Below are positions 26,535-35,644 of a stretch of DNA of 64,000 bases, one piece after another. Positions within the stretch are counted from its first letter, which is position 1. Every line of letters begins with the position of its first letter. A program made the translations under genes and the position numbers. Below the pieces are notes generated by a model. It did not search any database. It was not told where the DNA came from and saw nothing but the letters and a program-made list of their open reading frames with translations. Source of the DNA: Methylobacterium sp. J-070 (lineage in GTDB: Bacteria; Pseudomonadota; Alphaproteobacteria; Rhizobiales; Beijerinckiaceae); NCBI RefSeq assembly GCF_022829385.1, contig NZ_JAKSXX010000235.1, forward strand, positions 186,001-250,000, written 5' to 3'.

Positions 26535-29500
26535 GTGAAGAGTTTCAATCTCTCCGATTGGGCGCTCGAGCACCGCTCGTTCGTCTGGTTTTTGATGCTG
26601 GTGTCGCTGGTCGCCGGCGTGATGGCCTACGGGCGCCTCGGCCGCGAGGAGGATCCGCCGTTCACGATCAAGACCATGGTCGTGCAGACGACGTGGCCGG
26701 GCGCGACCATCAAGGACACCCTCGATCAGGTCACCGACCGGGTCGAGAAGGAACTCCAACAGCTCAACAGCCTCGAATTCGTCCGCAGCTACACCACGCC
26801 CGGCTCCTCCACGGTTTTCGTGCAGTTCCGCGACACGCTGAAGAAGGGAGAGACCCAGCCGGCGTGCTATCAGGTGCGCAAGCGGCTCGGCGACATCAGA
26901 GGCCAGTTTCCGGAGGGCGTGCAGGGGCCGTTCTTCAACGACGAGTTCGGCGACGTCTACGGAAACATCTACGCCTTCACGGCGGATGGTCTGACGCATC
27001 GGCAGCTGCGCGACTACGTCGAGACCGTCCGCACGGAGGTGCTCCAGGTCCCCGATATCGGCAAGACGCAGCTGATCGGCACCCAAGCCGAGACGATCTA
27101 CCTCGATTTCTCGACCCGCAAGCTCGCGGGCTACGGCCTCGACTTCCAGGCGCTGATCAAGGCGCTCCAGGCCCAGAACGCGGTCTCGGCCTCCGGGGTC
27201 GTGCAGGCGGGCCCGGAGCGCGTCTCGCTGCGGGTCAGCGGCTCCTTCGCCTCCGAGGCCTCCCTCCAGGACTTCAACCTTCGGGTGAACGACCGCTTCT
27301 TCCGCCTCGCCGACATCGCCGAGATCACGCGCGGATACGAGGATCCGCCGGCGCCGATGTTCCGGGTCGACGGCAAGCCGGCCATCGGCCTCGCCATCGC
27401 CATGCGGCCGGGCGCCAATCTGCTTCATTTCGGCGAGGCCCTGAAGGCGCGGATGCGGCGGATCGAGGCGACGCTTCCGGTCGGCGTCGGCGTCCACCTC
27501 GTGTCGGACCAGCCCAAGCAGGTCGAGCACGCGGTCGGCGGATTCACCGAAGCGCTGGTCGAGGCCGTCGTCATCGTGCTGGCGGTGAGCTTCATCAGCC
27601 TCGGCATCCGAGCCGGGCTCGTCGTCTCCGTGTCGATCCCGCTGGTGCTGGCGATCGTATTCGTGATCATGCAGATCATGGACGTGACGCTGCAGCGGAT
27701 CTCGCTCGGCGCCCTGATCATCGCGCTGGGCCTGCTGGTCGACGACGCCATGATCACCGTCGAGATGATGGTGGCGCGCCTGGAGCGGGGCGACACGCTC
27801 CGCAAGGCCGCCACCTTCGCCTACACCTCCACGGCCTTCCCGATGCTGACCGGGACGCTCGTGACCGTGGCGGGCTTCCTGCCGATCGGCTTCAACGGGT
27901 CCGGGGCCGGCGAGTACACGTACTCGCTGTTCGTGGTGATCGCGGCGGCGCTGCTGGTCTCGTGGGTCGTGGCGGTTTTGTTCGCGCCCCTGATCGGCGT
28001 CACGCTCCTGCCGAAGACGTTGAAACACCTGACCGAGAAGCGCGGGATCTTCACCCGCCTCTTCCTCGCGGTCCTCCGGATCGCGATGCGGTGGCACTGG
28101 ACGACCGTCGTCATGTGCCTGGCGGCCATGGCCGTCGCGATCGTCGGTCTGGGCCACGTGCAGCAGCAGTTCTTTCCGTCCTCCGACCGATCCGAGGTGC
28201 TGGTCGACCTGACCCTGCCGCAGAACGCCACCATCGCGGAGACGAGGGCCCAGATGGATCGGTTCGAGGCGAAGCTGAAGGACGATCCCGACGTGACGGG
28301 CTGGTCGTCCTATGTCGGCCAGGGCGCTGTGCGCTTCTACCTGCCCCTCGACCAGCAGCTCGCCAACGCGTTCTTCGGGCAGATCGTGATCGTCACCAAG
28401 TCGCTGGAGGTGCGCGATGCCGTCATGGGGCGCCTCCGCGAGATCGCTCTGCGCGATTTCGTCGGGACCGACGTGCTCCTGCAGCCGCTGAGCCTGGGAC
28501 CGCCGGTCGGCCGGCCGATCCAGTACCGGCTCGGCGGTCCGAACATGGAGACGGTGCGGCGCCTCGCCCTCGACCTCGCCAACGTCGTCGCCACCGACCG
28601 GCGCCTCGACGTGCCGACCTTCGATTGGAACGAGCCCGGCAAGGTGCTGCGGGTCGACATCCTCCAGGACAAGGCGCGCCAGCTCGGGGTCACCAGTCAG
28701 GATGTCGCGGGCATCCTCAACGGCATCGAGGGCGGCCAGGCGATCACCCAGGTGCGCGACTCGATCTACCTGGTGAACGTGGTCGGCCGGGCCCGGGCGG
28801 CGGAGCGGTCGTCCCTGGACACGCTCCAGTCGTTGCAGGTCGGCCTCGCCAACGGGTCCGTGGTGCCGCTGCTCGCCTTCGCGCGGATTGGTTACGATCT
28901 CGAGCAGCCGATCGTCTGGCGCCGCGACCGGCTTCCCACCGTCACGGTGCGGGCGACGATCCACGATTCGACCCAGCCCGCCACCATCGTGGCGGACCTG
29001 CAGCCCGGCATCGACGCCTTCGTCAAGACGCTGCCGGAGAGCTACTCGCTGCGGACGGGCGGCGCCGTGGAGGAATCCGCCAAGGGCCAGGGCCCGATCG
29101 CCGCAGTCGTCCCGGTCATGCTGCTCGCCATGGCGGTCCTGCTGATGATGCAGCTCCAGAGCGTCGGGCGGATGCTGCTGGTCTTCGCGGTCGCACCGCT
29201 CGGCCTGATCGGCGTGGTGCCGGCGCTGCTGCTGTTCGACAAGCCGATGGGCTTCGTCGCCATCCTGGGCGTCCTGGCGCTGATCGGCATCATCATCCGC
29301 AACGCGGTGATCCTCGTGAGCCAGATCGAGGAGTTCCGGGACGAGGGCATGGCTCCCTGGGACGCCGTGTTCGAGGCCACCCACCACCGCATGCGCCCGA
29401 TCCTGCTCACCGCGGCGGCGGCGAGCCTGGGCCTCATCCCGATCGCCCGCGAGGTCTTCTGGGGGCCGATGGCCTTCGCGATGATCGGCGGCATCCTGGC

Positions 29501-29597
29501 GGCCACCGTCCTGACGCTGCTGTTCCTGCCCGCCCTCTATGTCGGCTGCTACCGCATCCGGCCGGAGACCGGCGGTGCGGGTCGCCCCGCCGCCTGA
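26535..29597 (+). CDS. RND-family multidrug efflux transporter permease
   Basis: 1020 residues, the standard RND length, with 12 transmembrane helices and two large periplasmic loops. The N-terminus FNLSDWALEHRSFVWFLML is typical. TM4 carries the proton-relay Asp pair in LGLLVDDAMITVEMM, and the second half repeats the topology (IRNAVILVSQIEEF; AAAASLGLIPIAREVFWGPM). The start is GTG at 26535. It forms a pump with the two adaptors; no outer-membrane factor is encoded here, so a shared TolC-like channel is assumed. Substrate unknown; the sequence is closer to the simpler HAE1-type branch than to AcrB. Confidence 0.93.
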   Translation: MKSFNLSDWALEHRSFVWFLMLVSLVAGVMAYGRLGREEDPPFTIKTMVVQTTWPGATIKDTLDQVTDRVEKELQQLNSLEFVRSYTTPGSSTVFVQFRDTLKKGETQPACYQVRKRLGDIRGQFPEGVQGPFFNDEFGDVYGNIYAFTADGLTHRQLRDYVETVRTEVLQVPDIGKTQLIGTQAETIYLDFSTRKLAGYGLDFQALIKALQAQNAVSASGVVQAGPERVSLRVSGSFASEASLQDFNLRVNDRFFRLADIAEITRGYEDPPAPMFRVDGKPAIGLAIAMRPGANLLHFGEALKARMRRIEATLPVGVGVHLVSDQPKQVEHAVGGFTEALVEAVVIVLAVSFISLGIRAGLVVSVSIPLVLAIVFVIMQIMDVTLQRISLGALIIALGLLVDDAMITVEMMVARLERGDTLRKAATFAYTSTAFPMLTGTLVTVAGFLPIGFNGSGAGEYTYSLFVVIAAALLVSWVVAVLFAPLIGVTLLPKTLKHLTEKRGIFTRLFLAVLRIAMRWHWTTVVMCLAAMAVAIVGLGHVQQQFFPSSDRSEVLVDLTLPQNATIAETRAQMDRFEAKLKDDPDVTGWSSYVGQGAVRFYLPLDQQLANAFFGQIVIVTKSLEVRDAVMGRLREIALRDFVGTDVLLQPLSLGPPVGRPIQYRLGGPNMETVRRLALDLANVVATDRRLDVPTFDWNEPGKVLRVDILQDKARQLGVTSQDVAGILNGIEGGQAITQVRDSIYLVNVVGRARAAERSSLDTLQSLQVGLANGSVVPLLAFARIGYDLEQPIVWRRDRLPTVTVRATIHDSTQPATIVADLQPGIDAFVKTLPESYSLRTGGAVEESAKGQGPIAAVVPVMLLAMAVLLMMQLQSVGRMLLVFAVAPLGLIGVVPALLLFDKPMGFVAILGVLALIGIIIRNAVILVSQIEEFRDEGMAPWDAVFEATHHRMRPILLTAAAASLGLIPIAREVFWGPMAFAMIGGILAATVLTLLFLPALYVGCYRIRPETGGAGRPAA

Positions 29598-29641
29598 CGG
29601 TCGGGCGGACGCGATCGCGGCGCCTCCCGGTGCCGCGAGAC

Positions 29642-29684
29642 ACGGTCGGCCCGTCCATTCGCCCCCTCAGGGCGGGCCGACCGT
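29642..29684. terminator. Long hairpin after the RND operon
   Basis: A perfect 12-bp stem (29642-29653 with 29673-29684) and a 19-base loop lie 45 bases after the pump stop. Likely the operon terminator; there is no T-run on the + strand. Confidence 0.55.
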
Positions 29685-29766
29685 AAAGATCCACGGCAGA
29701 GGCGATCGGAAACCTTGGGACGGTTTGGCGCGTAGGGCTGGGCCAGAACCAGGAGCTCGACCCCCA

Positions 29767-29988
29767 ATGAACGCCTTCATCGCCGTCGTCCTGGTCTGCG
29801 CCAACGGCCTCGCCCAGGACGCCTGCACGGACGCCCAGGCGCTGGAAGTGCGCAAGATCCGGGTCGCCAACGAACTCGGCTGCGCCACCGGTTGGCAGGA
29901 GATCATCGCCCGGACCGAACGGCGCGACGAGATCGGCAAGACCGCCTACCTCAAGACCGAGTGCCGCCGGGTGAAGGAGCCGCAGTGA
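29767..29988 (+). CDS. Hypothetical 73-residue Cys-containing protein
   Basis: ATG at 29767 with an AGGAG about 10 bases upstream. The N-terminus (MNAFIAVVLVCANGLAQ) looks like a short signal peptide or membrane anchor. The mature part has Cys20, Cys39 and Cys66, suited to a disulfide or metal site, and a charged C-terminus ending VKEPQ. No known family. A longer upstream frame exists from 29539 but crosses the hairpin, so the short form is preferred. Confidence 0.6.
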   Translation: MNAFIAVVLVCANGLAQDACTDAQALEVRKIRVANELGCATGWQEIIARTERRDEIGKTAYLKTECRRVKEPQ

Positions 29989-30002
29989 CCGGTCGGCCGG
30001 GC

Positions 30003-30380
30003 CTACTTGTCGTACTTGATGTAGGCGAAGCGGGGATCGGTGGGCGTGCCGTCCAGCCCGTGGCCCTCCTGGCCCGGCTGCCAGGACACGACCTCCTCGA
30101 TCTTCCGGGCGAGGGCGAAATCCTTGTCGGTGACGCCCTTGGCGGCGTGGTTCATCAGTCGCACCTCGACCCAGGCGTAGGACGCGGTCAGGTCGGGGTG
30201 GTGCCAGGCGGCCTCGGCGAGGTGGCCGACCGTGTTGATCACCATCAGCGTGCTTTTCCAGCCTGCGGTCTTGTAGGTGCGGCGGATCCAGCCATCCTCC
30301 AGTCGCCATGCGGGCAGCTCGGCTTTGAGCCGCGCCTCCACGGTCGCATTGTCCAGGGCGGCCTCGCGTCGTTCGGTCAT
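30003..30380 (-). CDS. 4a-hydroxytetrahydrobiopterin dehydratase (pterin-4a-carbinolamine dehydratase)
   Basis: 125 residues, PCD/DCoH family. Conserved core: WRLEDGWIRRTYKTAGW, HLAEAAWHHPDL (the His-His-Pro active-site motif) and YAWVEVRLMNHAAKGVTDKDFALARKIEEV. It dehydrates 4a-hydroxy-pterins, normally for aromatic amino acid hydroxylases; none is adjacent, so an accessory pterin or molybdopterin role is also possible. The C-terminal extension (residues 104-125, ending FAYIKYDK) is longer than the minimal family. GGAGG ribosome site before the ATG at 30380. Confidence 0.9.
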   Translation of the reverse strand: MTERREAALDNATVEARLKAELPAWRLEDGWIRRTYKTAGWKSTLMVINTVGHLAEAAWHHPDLTASYAWVEVRLMNHAAKGVTDKDFALARKIEEVVSWQPGQEGHGLDGTPTDPRFAYIKYDK

Positions 30381-30564
30381 GTCCCATTCCTCCGGTGAAG
30401 TCCTCGCCGCCGAGGGTGCCGCCGCGGCCGATTGCGCGCAAGCGGTTCCACGCGATGGACGCAGGCCGATGCGGGCCCTATGACCATTTTCCAAGGGCAT
30501 CCGGGTTCGTGCGCGCGCCGGTCTGCCGCCATCGAAGACTGCGCGACACATGGGAGAAGGCGTG

Positions 30565-31563
30565 ATGCTGTCACGGCGCGCGATGCTCGCCGGAAGCGTG
30601 CTCGGCGGAAGCGTGCTCGGCGGCCTCGGCCTGCGGGGAGCGCGCGCCGACGGACCGACGATCCGCCTCGGAAGCCTGCCCTTCGGCACCTCGACCTGGG
30701 AGGCCGCGGTGATCAAGGCCCGGGGCCTCGACGCGGCCAACGGTTTCCAGCTCGACGCCGTCAAGCTCGCGGGGAACGACGCCGCGCGGATCGGCTTCAT
30801 CGGCGGCCAGGTCGACACGATCATCGGCGACCTGCTCTGGGCGGCCCGCCTCGGCAATGACGGCCAGGCGGTGCGGTTCATGCCGTACTCGACCTCGGAG
30901 GGCGCCGTGATGGTGCCGGCCGACAGCCCGGTGAAGACCCTCAAGGACCTCGACGGCAAGCGTCTCGGCGTGGCCGGCGGCCCGCTCGACAAGAACTGGC
31001 TCCTCCTCAAGGCTCAGGCCAAGGACGCCGCCGGCATCGACCTGGAGCACGCCGCCGAGATTGCGTACGGCGCCCCGCCGCTGATCACGCTCAAGCTGGA
31101 GCAGGGCGCGCTGGACGCGGCGCTGACCTACTGGACCTACTGCGCACGGCTGGAGGCCAAGAAGTACCGCCGCCTCGTGAGTGCCGAGGACATCATGCAC
31201 GCGCTCGGCGTCGCCGGCGACGTGGCGCTGATCGGCTACCTGTTCCAGGACGCCATCGTGAAGGAGAAGCCCGCCGCGGTGGCGGGCTTCGCCCGGGCGT
31301 CGCGGGCGGCCAAGGACATGCTGGCGCAGGATCCGAGCACCTGGCAGATCGTGCGCCCCCTGATGGCGGCGGAGGACGACACCACGTTCGAGGCGCTGAA
31401 GCGGGACTTCCTGTCGGGCATCCCGCGCCGGCTGGTGGCGGAGGAGCGCGCCGACGCCGAGAAGCTCTTCGCCGTGATGGCGCGGCTCGGCGGCACGCGG
31501 CTCGTCGGAAAGGGCAGCGGCCTGCCGCCCGACCTCTATTACGACGCCCTCCGCAATGGGTGA
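30565..31563 (+). CDS. ABC transporter periplasmic substrate-binding protein (sulfonate/nitrate/taurine type)
   Basis: 332 residues from the ATG at 30565 (an in-frame ATG at 30550 adds five residues). The signal has a twin-arginine-like start (MLSRRAMLAG) and ends near GARA. It is an NMT1/SsuA-type binding protein: IRLGSLPFGTSTWEAAVIKARGLD, DTIIGDLLWAARLG, LKDLDGKRLGVAGGPLDKNW, DAALTYWTYCARLEA. Ligands of the family are sulfonates, nitrate or pyrimidine precursors; this ligand is unknown. A 15-base tandem duplication sits in the signal-peptide coding part. First of three transporter genes. Confidence 0.85.
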   Translation: MLSRRAMLAGSVLGGSVLGGLGLRGARADGPTIRLGSLPFGTSTWEAAVIKARGLDAANGFQLDAVKLAGNDAARIGFIGGQVDTIIGDLLWAARLGNDGQAVRFMPYSTSEGAVMVPADSPVKTLKDLDGKRLGVAGGPLDKNWLLLKAQAKDAAGIDLEHAAEIAYGAPPLITLKLEQGALDAALTYWTYCARLEAKKYRRLVSAEDIMHALGVAGDVALIGYLFQDAIVKEKPAAVAGFARASRAAKDMLAQDPSTWQIVRPLMAAEDDTTFEALKRDFLSGIPRRLVAEERADAEKLFAVMARLGGTRLVGKGSGLPPDLYYDALRNG

Positions 31564-31617
31564 GCCGCCCGCGCGGCGCGCTCCCGCGGTGACCATGTAT
31601 GCCGGGGTCGCGCGGGC

Positions 31618-32349
31618 GTGCTGACCCGCCTCGCGTCCCTCCTGGTTCTCGTCGCCGCCTGGCAGGCCGCCGCGCTGGAGGCCGGGTCGCGGCTGCTGCC
31701 CGCGCCCATGGCGGTGCTGCGCTTCATCGCCCAGGAGGCCGAACGCGGCGACCTCGCCCACAACGTCGGCGCGACGCTGCTGCGGGTCGCGATCGCGTTC
31801 GCGATCGCCATGGTGCTGGGCGTGATCCTGGGCGTCGCCCTCGGCCGCTCGAAGGCCGCGGACCTGACGCTCGATACCCCGCTGCTCGTCCTCCTCAACA
31901 CGCCGGCCCTGGTGATCACGGTCCTGGCCTATGTCTGGGTCGGCCTGACGGAGGCCGCCGCGATCCTGGCGGTGGTGCTCAACAAGCTCCCGAACGTCGC
32001 GGTGATCGTCCGCGAGGGCGCCCGGAACCTCGACCCCCAGCTCGACGAGATGGCGCGGGCCTACCGACTCGACCGGCGCACCTGGATCCGCGACGTCCTG
32101 ATCCCCCAGCTCCAGCCCTACATGGTGACGGCGGCCCGCTCGGGCCTGTCGCTCGCCTGGAAGATCGTGCTGGTGGTCGAGCTTCTCGGCCGGCCCGACG
32201 GCGTCGGCTTCGCCATCAACTACTACTTCGTCCAGAGCACCGACGTGGCCGCGATCATCGGCTACAGCCTCGTCTTCATGGCGGTCATGATCGGAATCGA
32301 CGTTCTCCTGCTGCAGCGGCTCGAAGCCCATGTCCGCCGCTGGCGCTGA
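31618..32349 (+). CDS. ABC transporter permease (SsuC/TauC type)
   Basis: 243 residues, six predicted membrane helices. The binding-protein-dependent permease signature is in the EAA loop: ARAYRLDRRTWIRDVLIPQLQPYMVTAARSGLSLAWKIVLVVE. The start is GTG at 31618, 54 bases after the binding-protein gene; the start of the ATPase gene lies 20 bases inside its 3' end. Partner of the importer encoded by the flanking genes. Confidence 0.9.
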   Translation: MLTRLASLLVLVAAWQAAALEAGSRLLPAPMAVLRFIAQEAERGDLAHNVGATLLRVAIAFAIAMVLGVILGVALGRSKAADLTLDTPLLVLLNTPALVITVLAYVWVGLTEAAAILAVVLNKLPNVAVIVREGARNLDPQLDEMARAYRLDRRTWIRDVLIPQLQPYMVTAARSGLSLAWKIVLVVELLGRPDGVGFAINYYFVQSTDVAAIIGYSLVFMAVMIGIDVLLLQRLEAHVRRWR

Positions 32350-33064
32350 ACCCGTCCTCCGCGTCCGGATCGACTCGAAATGGTACCGGCCGCGCCGCGC
32401 CGAGCCCGTCGAGGCGGTCCGCAACCTCGCCTTCGGCGTCGGCGCCGGCGAGATCGTCTGCCTCATCGGGCCTTCCGGCGCGGGCAAGACCACGACGCTG
32501 CGGATCCTCCTTGGGCTCGATGCAGAGTTCGAAGGGCAGGTCTCCGGGGCGGATCAGGCGAGCATCGTGTTCCAGGAACCGCGGCTCCTGCCCTGGCGCA
32601 GCGTCGAGCACAACGTCCGCCTCGGGTTGCCGCGGGCCCGGCGTGGCCGTGATCTCGACGGGCTGTTCGCGCAGCTCGGGCTGACGGCGTGGCGGGGCAG
32701 CTATCCGAAGGCGCTCTCGCTCGGCATGCAGCGGCGGGTGGCGCTGGCGCGGGCGCTCGCCGACGGGCCGCGGGTGCTGGTGCTCGACGAGCCCTTCGTC
32801 TCCCTCGACGATGCCGCCGCGGCCGGGTTGCGCGGGCTTGTGGTCGACACCGTCGATCGCACCGGCATGAGCGTCCTGATGGTGACCCACAACGTCGGAG
32901 AGGCGATCGGGATCGCCGACCGGCTGCTGCTGGTGTCCCGGCGCCCCGCCAGCCTGGTCGCCGCCGTCCCGCTCGATCGCCCGCGGCCGGCGCGGGATCG
33001 GACCTGGGCCGACGCCACCCGGGCGGCGCTCGCCGCGCAGCACCCGGACATCATCGCGCTCTGA
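32330..33064 (+). CDS. ABC transporter ATP-binding protein (SsuB/TauB type)
   Basis: 244 residues. Walker A GPSGAGKTT, a Q-loop around VFQEPRLLPWRSVEHN, a signature region S-L-G-M-Q in place of LSGGQ, Walker B VLVLDEPFVSLDD and the H-loop MVTHNVGEA. The variant signature (KALSLGMQRRVALARAL) is seen in this subfamily. It overlaps the permease gene by 20 bases. Energises uptake of the unknown ligand bound by the 30565 product. Confidence 0.92.
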   Translation: MSAAGAEPVLRVRIDSKWYRPRRAEPVEAVRNLAFGVGAGEIVCLIGPSGAGKTTTLRILLGLDAEFEGQVSGADQASIVFQEPRLLPWRSVEHNVRLGLPRARRGRDLDGLFAQLGLTAWRGSYPKALSLGMQRRVALARALADGPRVLVLDEPFVSLDDAAAAGLRGLVVDTVDRTGMSVLMVTHNVGEAIGIADRLLLVSRRPASLVAAVPLDRPRPARDRTWADATRAALAAQHPDIIAL

Positions 33065-33077
33065 GGGCGCCCGGCGC

Positions 33078-35024
33078 TCAGTTGGCTTTGGCCTCGACAT
33101 CCATCCGGTCGAGCACGGCGGCGGGCGAGCGTGCCGCACCGAGATCGATGAAGCCGATGCCGGCCGGTTCCTTGGCCCGCGCGCGCACCACCAGCTTGCC
33201 GGGCTTCATCACGAACTGACCCATGGCCGCCCCGATGCCCTTCGCGGCGGCGCTGTTGCCGAGGATGATCGGGACCCCGAGGAGGCTCGCGGTGACATAC
33301 TCCTTGCGCAGCTCGTCCGGCTTGAGGCTGAGATCCTTCGACTGCGCGGCGAGGAAGCGCTCGAACAGCCCGGCATTCTCCACCGTCAGGTCGAGGGTCT
33401 TGGCGCTGCCCGAGAACATCAGCATGGTCGCCGCCGGCAGCGTTCCGGAGAACAGCTCGGGCCCGATGCCGCCCAGCGTGCCCGCCAGCCTGATCGTACC
33501 CATGTCGCGGCCGGTCACGGTGATCTCGCGCAGCGCGAGGTCGCGCGCCCGCTCGTCCAGGGTCGCGTCGGCGAGAACGTCGAGGTCGAGATCGCGGTAG
33601 CCGTAGGCCGGAAGCACGCCGACGATCGGGGCTCCGGCGATCAGATCCGCCGGGAGGGCGAGACCCGAGAGGCTGAGGCGGGTCGTGCTCGGAACGCCGT
33701 CGCTCGGCGGACCGAAGGCCAGAGCCGCCTCGCGCAGGGTGATCCGGCGTGTCGGTCGCGGTGAGACCGTGACGGCGAGCGGATCGGCGGCCTTGACGTC
33801 CGGCCCCCTGGCGTCCGCCGCCTTGCCGTCCACCACCTTGCCGGCGCCCGGCCGTCCTCCGATGGGAGCGAGGCCGCGGGTCGGGGCCCGACTCTCCGGG
33901 AGCGCCGCCTTCTCGGGGCCGTCCTCCGGCGGGAGGTCGATCGACAGGTCGCTCAGGGTGAGGTTGCCGAGCTTCGGCGCAAGGCGGCGCAGCTCGACAT
34001 CGGACAGGCCGGCATCCGCCGCGGGCTCCGCGGCGATCCCCTGGAGGGCCGCCACCGTGGGGGCGAGCGACGTCCCGGCCAGGGCGAGCCGGCCGATATG
34101 CGTATGCAGACCACCCCGCGACAGCGTCAGATTGTCCAGGATCGTGCCGGCTTCCGGACCCGCCGATGCGTAGGCGGCCCGCCCGATCTCGAAGAGCAGC
34201 GGGCCCTTGGGATCGGTGTCGCTCACGCTGAGGCCCTGCATGTCGAGGCTTCCCAGCGCGCTCGCCTCGATCAGGTCGGCCGCCGCCGCCGCGAAGACCC
34301 GGCGGTCGGCCCCGCCCTGCAGACCCGTCGCCACGATGGCGAAGGCGCCGTTCCAGCCGTCCGGCACCTGCCGGCCGCCGAGATCGCGGCCGTTGAGGCG
34401 CGCGATCTTCACCGTGGTGCCGCGCGCGTCCGCGTAGGTGACGTCCGAGACCTGGACGGTGCCGTAGACTCGCTGGACCGGCCCCTTGCCGTCTCCCGGA
34501 ACGGTGTAGAGGCGGCTGAGCGCGGCCAGGTCGAGATCCGTCGCCCGCACCGCTCCGTAGGTGCCCGAGCCGCGGTTCGGCCCGGAGACGACGCTGACGG
34601 TCGCCCCCGCCGCCGTCAGCTCGCCGACGCGGCCGGCCCGGACGTCCCGGGCGACGACATCGCGATAGGTGACCGTCTGGCGGTTCTCGCCCGGCCCGGC
34701 ATTCTCCGAGGTGAGGACCGGAACCGTCAGGCTTCCGGCATCGAGCCGCGCCAGCCGCTCGTTCCAGGGAATTGCGGAGTCAGGCCGGAGGATGGTCTCC
34801 AGATCGCCCTTGGACAGGCGCGTCCCGCTCGCCGTCAGCTTGGGGGCCCTCAGCAGGGTGCCCCCGAGGGGGAGGACGACGTCGGTCACCGTCACGTCCT
34901 GAACGGCGGCGGCCCCTTCCTGCGCGACGAGCGGCGCCGGGGACGCGGCCAAGCCGAGCAGCGCCGCCACGCCGGCCGCAGCCATCGCCGACCGGAGGCG
35001 GGATCGGGCCTTCGGATGGATCAT
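33078..35024 (-). CDS. Large secreted hypothetical protein, 648 residues
   Basis: No family recognised. N-terminal signal peptide (SAMAAAGVAALLGLAASPAPLVAQ). The mature protein is made of many short strand-like segments with repeated patterns such as LTLSDLSIDLP, LTLSRGGLHTHIG and LSLSGLALPADLI, suggesting a long beta-rich periplasmic protein, loosely like AsmA/YdgA-type. A low-complexity Gly/Ala/Pro/Lys linker lies around residues 385-425. The C-terminal part is helix-rich (DELRKEYVTASLLG, AAKGIGAAMGQFV). Start chosen at ATG 35024, which places the signal at the N-terminus; the frame is open to 35144. It converges on the ABC operon. Confidence 0.75.
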   Translation of the reverse strand: MIHPKARSRLRSAMAAAGVAALLGLAASPAPLVAQEGAAAVQDVTVTDVVLPLGGTLLRAPKLTASGTRLSKGDLETILRPDSAIPWNERLARLDAGSLTVPVLTSENAGPGENRQTVTYRDVVARDVRAGRVGELTAAGATVSVVSGPNRGSGTYGAVRATDLDLAALSRLYTVPGDGKGPVQRVYGTVQVSDVTYADARGTTVKIARLNGRDLGGRQVPDGWNGAFAIVATGLQGGADRRVFAAAAADLIEASALGSLDMQGLSVSDTDPKGPLLFEIGRAAYASAGPEAGTILDNLTLSRGGLHTHIGRLALAGTSLAPTVAALQGIAAEPAADAGLSDVELRRLAPKLGNLTLSDLSIDLPPEDGPEKAALPESRAPTRGLAPIGGRPGAGKVVDGKAADARGPDVKAADPLAVTVSPRPTRRITLREAALAFGPPSDGVPSTTRLSLSGLALPADLIAGAPIVGVLPAYGYRDLDLDVLADATLDERARDLALREITVTGRDMGTIRLAGTLGGIGPELFSGTLPAATMLMFSGSAKTLDLTVENAGLFERFLAAQSKDLSLKPDELRKEYVTASLLGVPIILGNSAAAKGIGAAMGQFVMKPGKLVVRARAKEPAGIGFIDLGAARSPAAVLDRMDVEAKAN

Positions 35025-35162
35025 GGCAGGGTCCGGACCTGAGCTTTTCGGCGAATCCCCTAGGGGTGCCGCGTTTTCCCGAGCGAGGCAATCGCGGGGA
35101 CCCGCCCGCGGCGTCGCGCCGGCCCGGGTGTCGTTTGGCTGCAACGCCCGGCGCGCGATGGC

Positions 35163-35489
35163 CTACAGCGAGAACGAGGTGCCGCAGCCGCAGGAGGCTG
35201 TCGCGAGCGGGTTCTCGATCTTGAAGGACTGGCCGATCAGGTCGTTCACGAAATCGATGGTCGAGCCGTCCATGTATTCCACCGAGACCGGATCGACCAC
35301 CACGGTGGCGCCGTCGCGTTCGATCGCGATGTCCTGGGCCTCCCGGCTCCGGACGATGTCGAAGGCGTACGAGAAACCCGAACAGCCGCCGCCGTTGACG
35401 CTGATCCGCAGGGACGAGCCGGCCGGCTCGGAACCCATGATCTCGTTGATGCGCTTGGCCGCGCGATCGGTGAGGGTGATTTCAGCCAT
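35163..35489 (-). CDS. erpA: Iron-sulfur cluster insertion protein, HesB/IscA/ErpA family
   Basis: 108 residues. The three conserved cysteines are present: NGGGCSGFSY and the C-terminal SCGCGTSF. It delivers Fe-S clusters to apo-enzymes. Start ATG at 35489 gives MAEITLTDRAAKRI, the normal N-terminus; the upstream open frame to 35612 is not needed. Divergent from dgt, an arrangement common in alphaproteobacteria. Confidence 0.93.
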   Translation of the reverse strand: MAEITLTDRAAKRINEIMGSEPAGSSLRISVNGGGCSGFSYAFDIVRSREAQDIAIERDGATVVVDPVSVEYMDGSTIDFVNDLIGQSFKIENPLATASCGCGTSFSL

Positions 35490-35644
35490 CTGTCCCTGGC
35501 CACGCATTCGTTCGGTGGAGCGCGCCGCCGGACCGTTGTCCTGGGCGTCACGACCGACAAGATATGGGGCCTGGGCCCGCGCCGCAACGCTTCGGGTCGA
35601 GGGAGGTGTCATGATCGGGGTGCGCGAGACAGGGGGCGGTTGCC

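Noticed and set aside
25322-29686. A 1454-residue + strand open frame across the RND operon
   Set aside because: Same-strand alternative frame of two adaptors and the permease; very Arg-rich with no recognisable domain.
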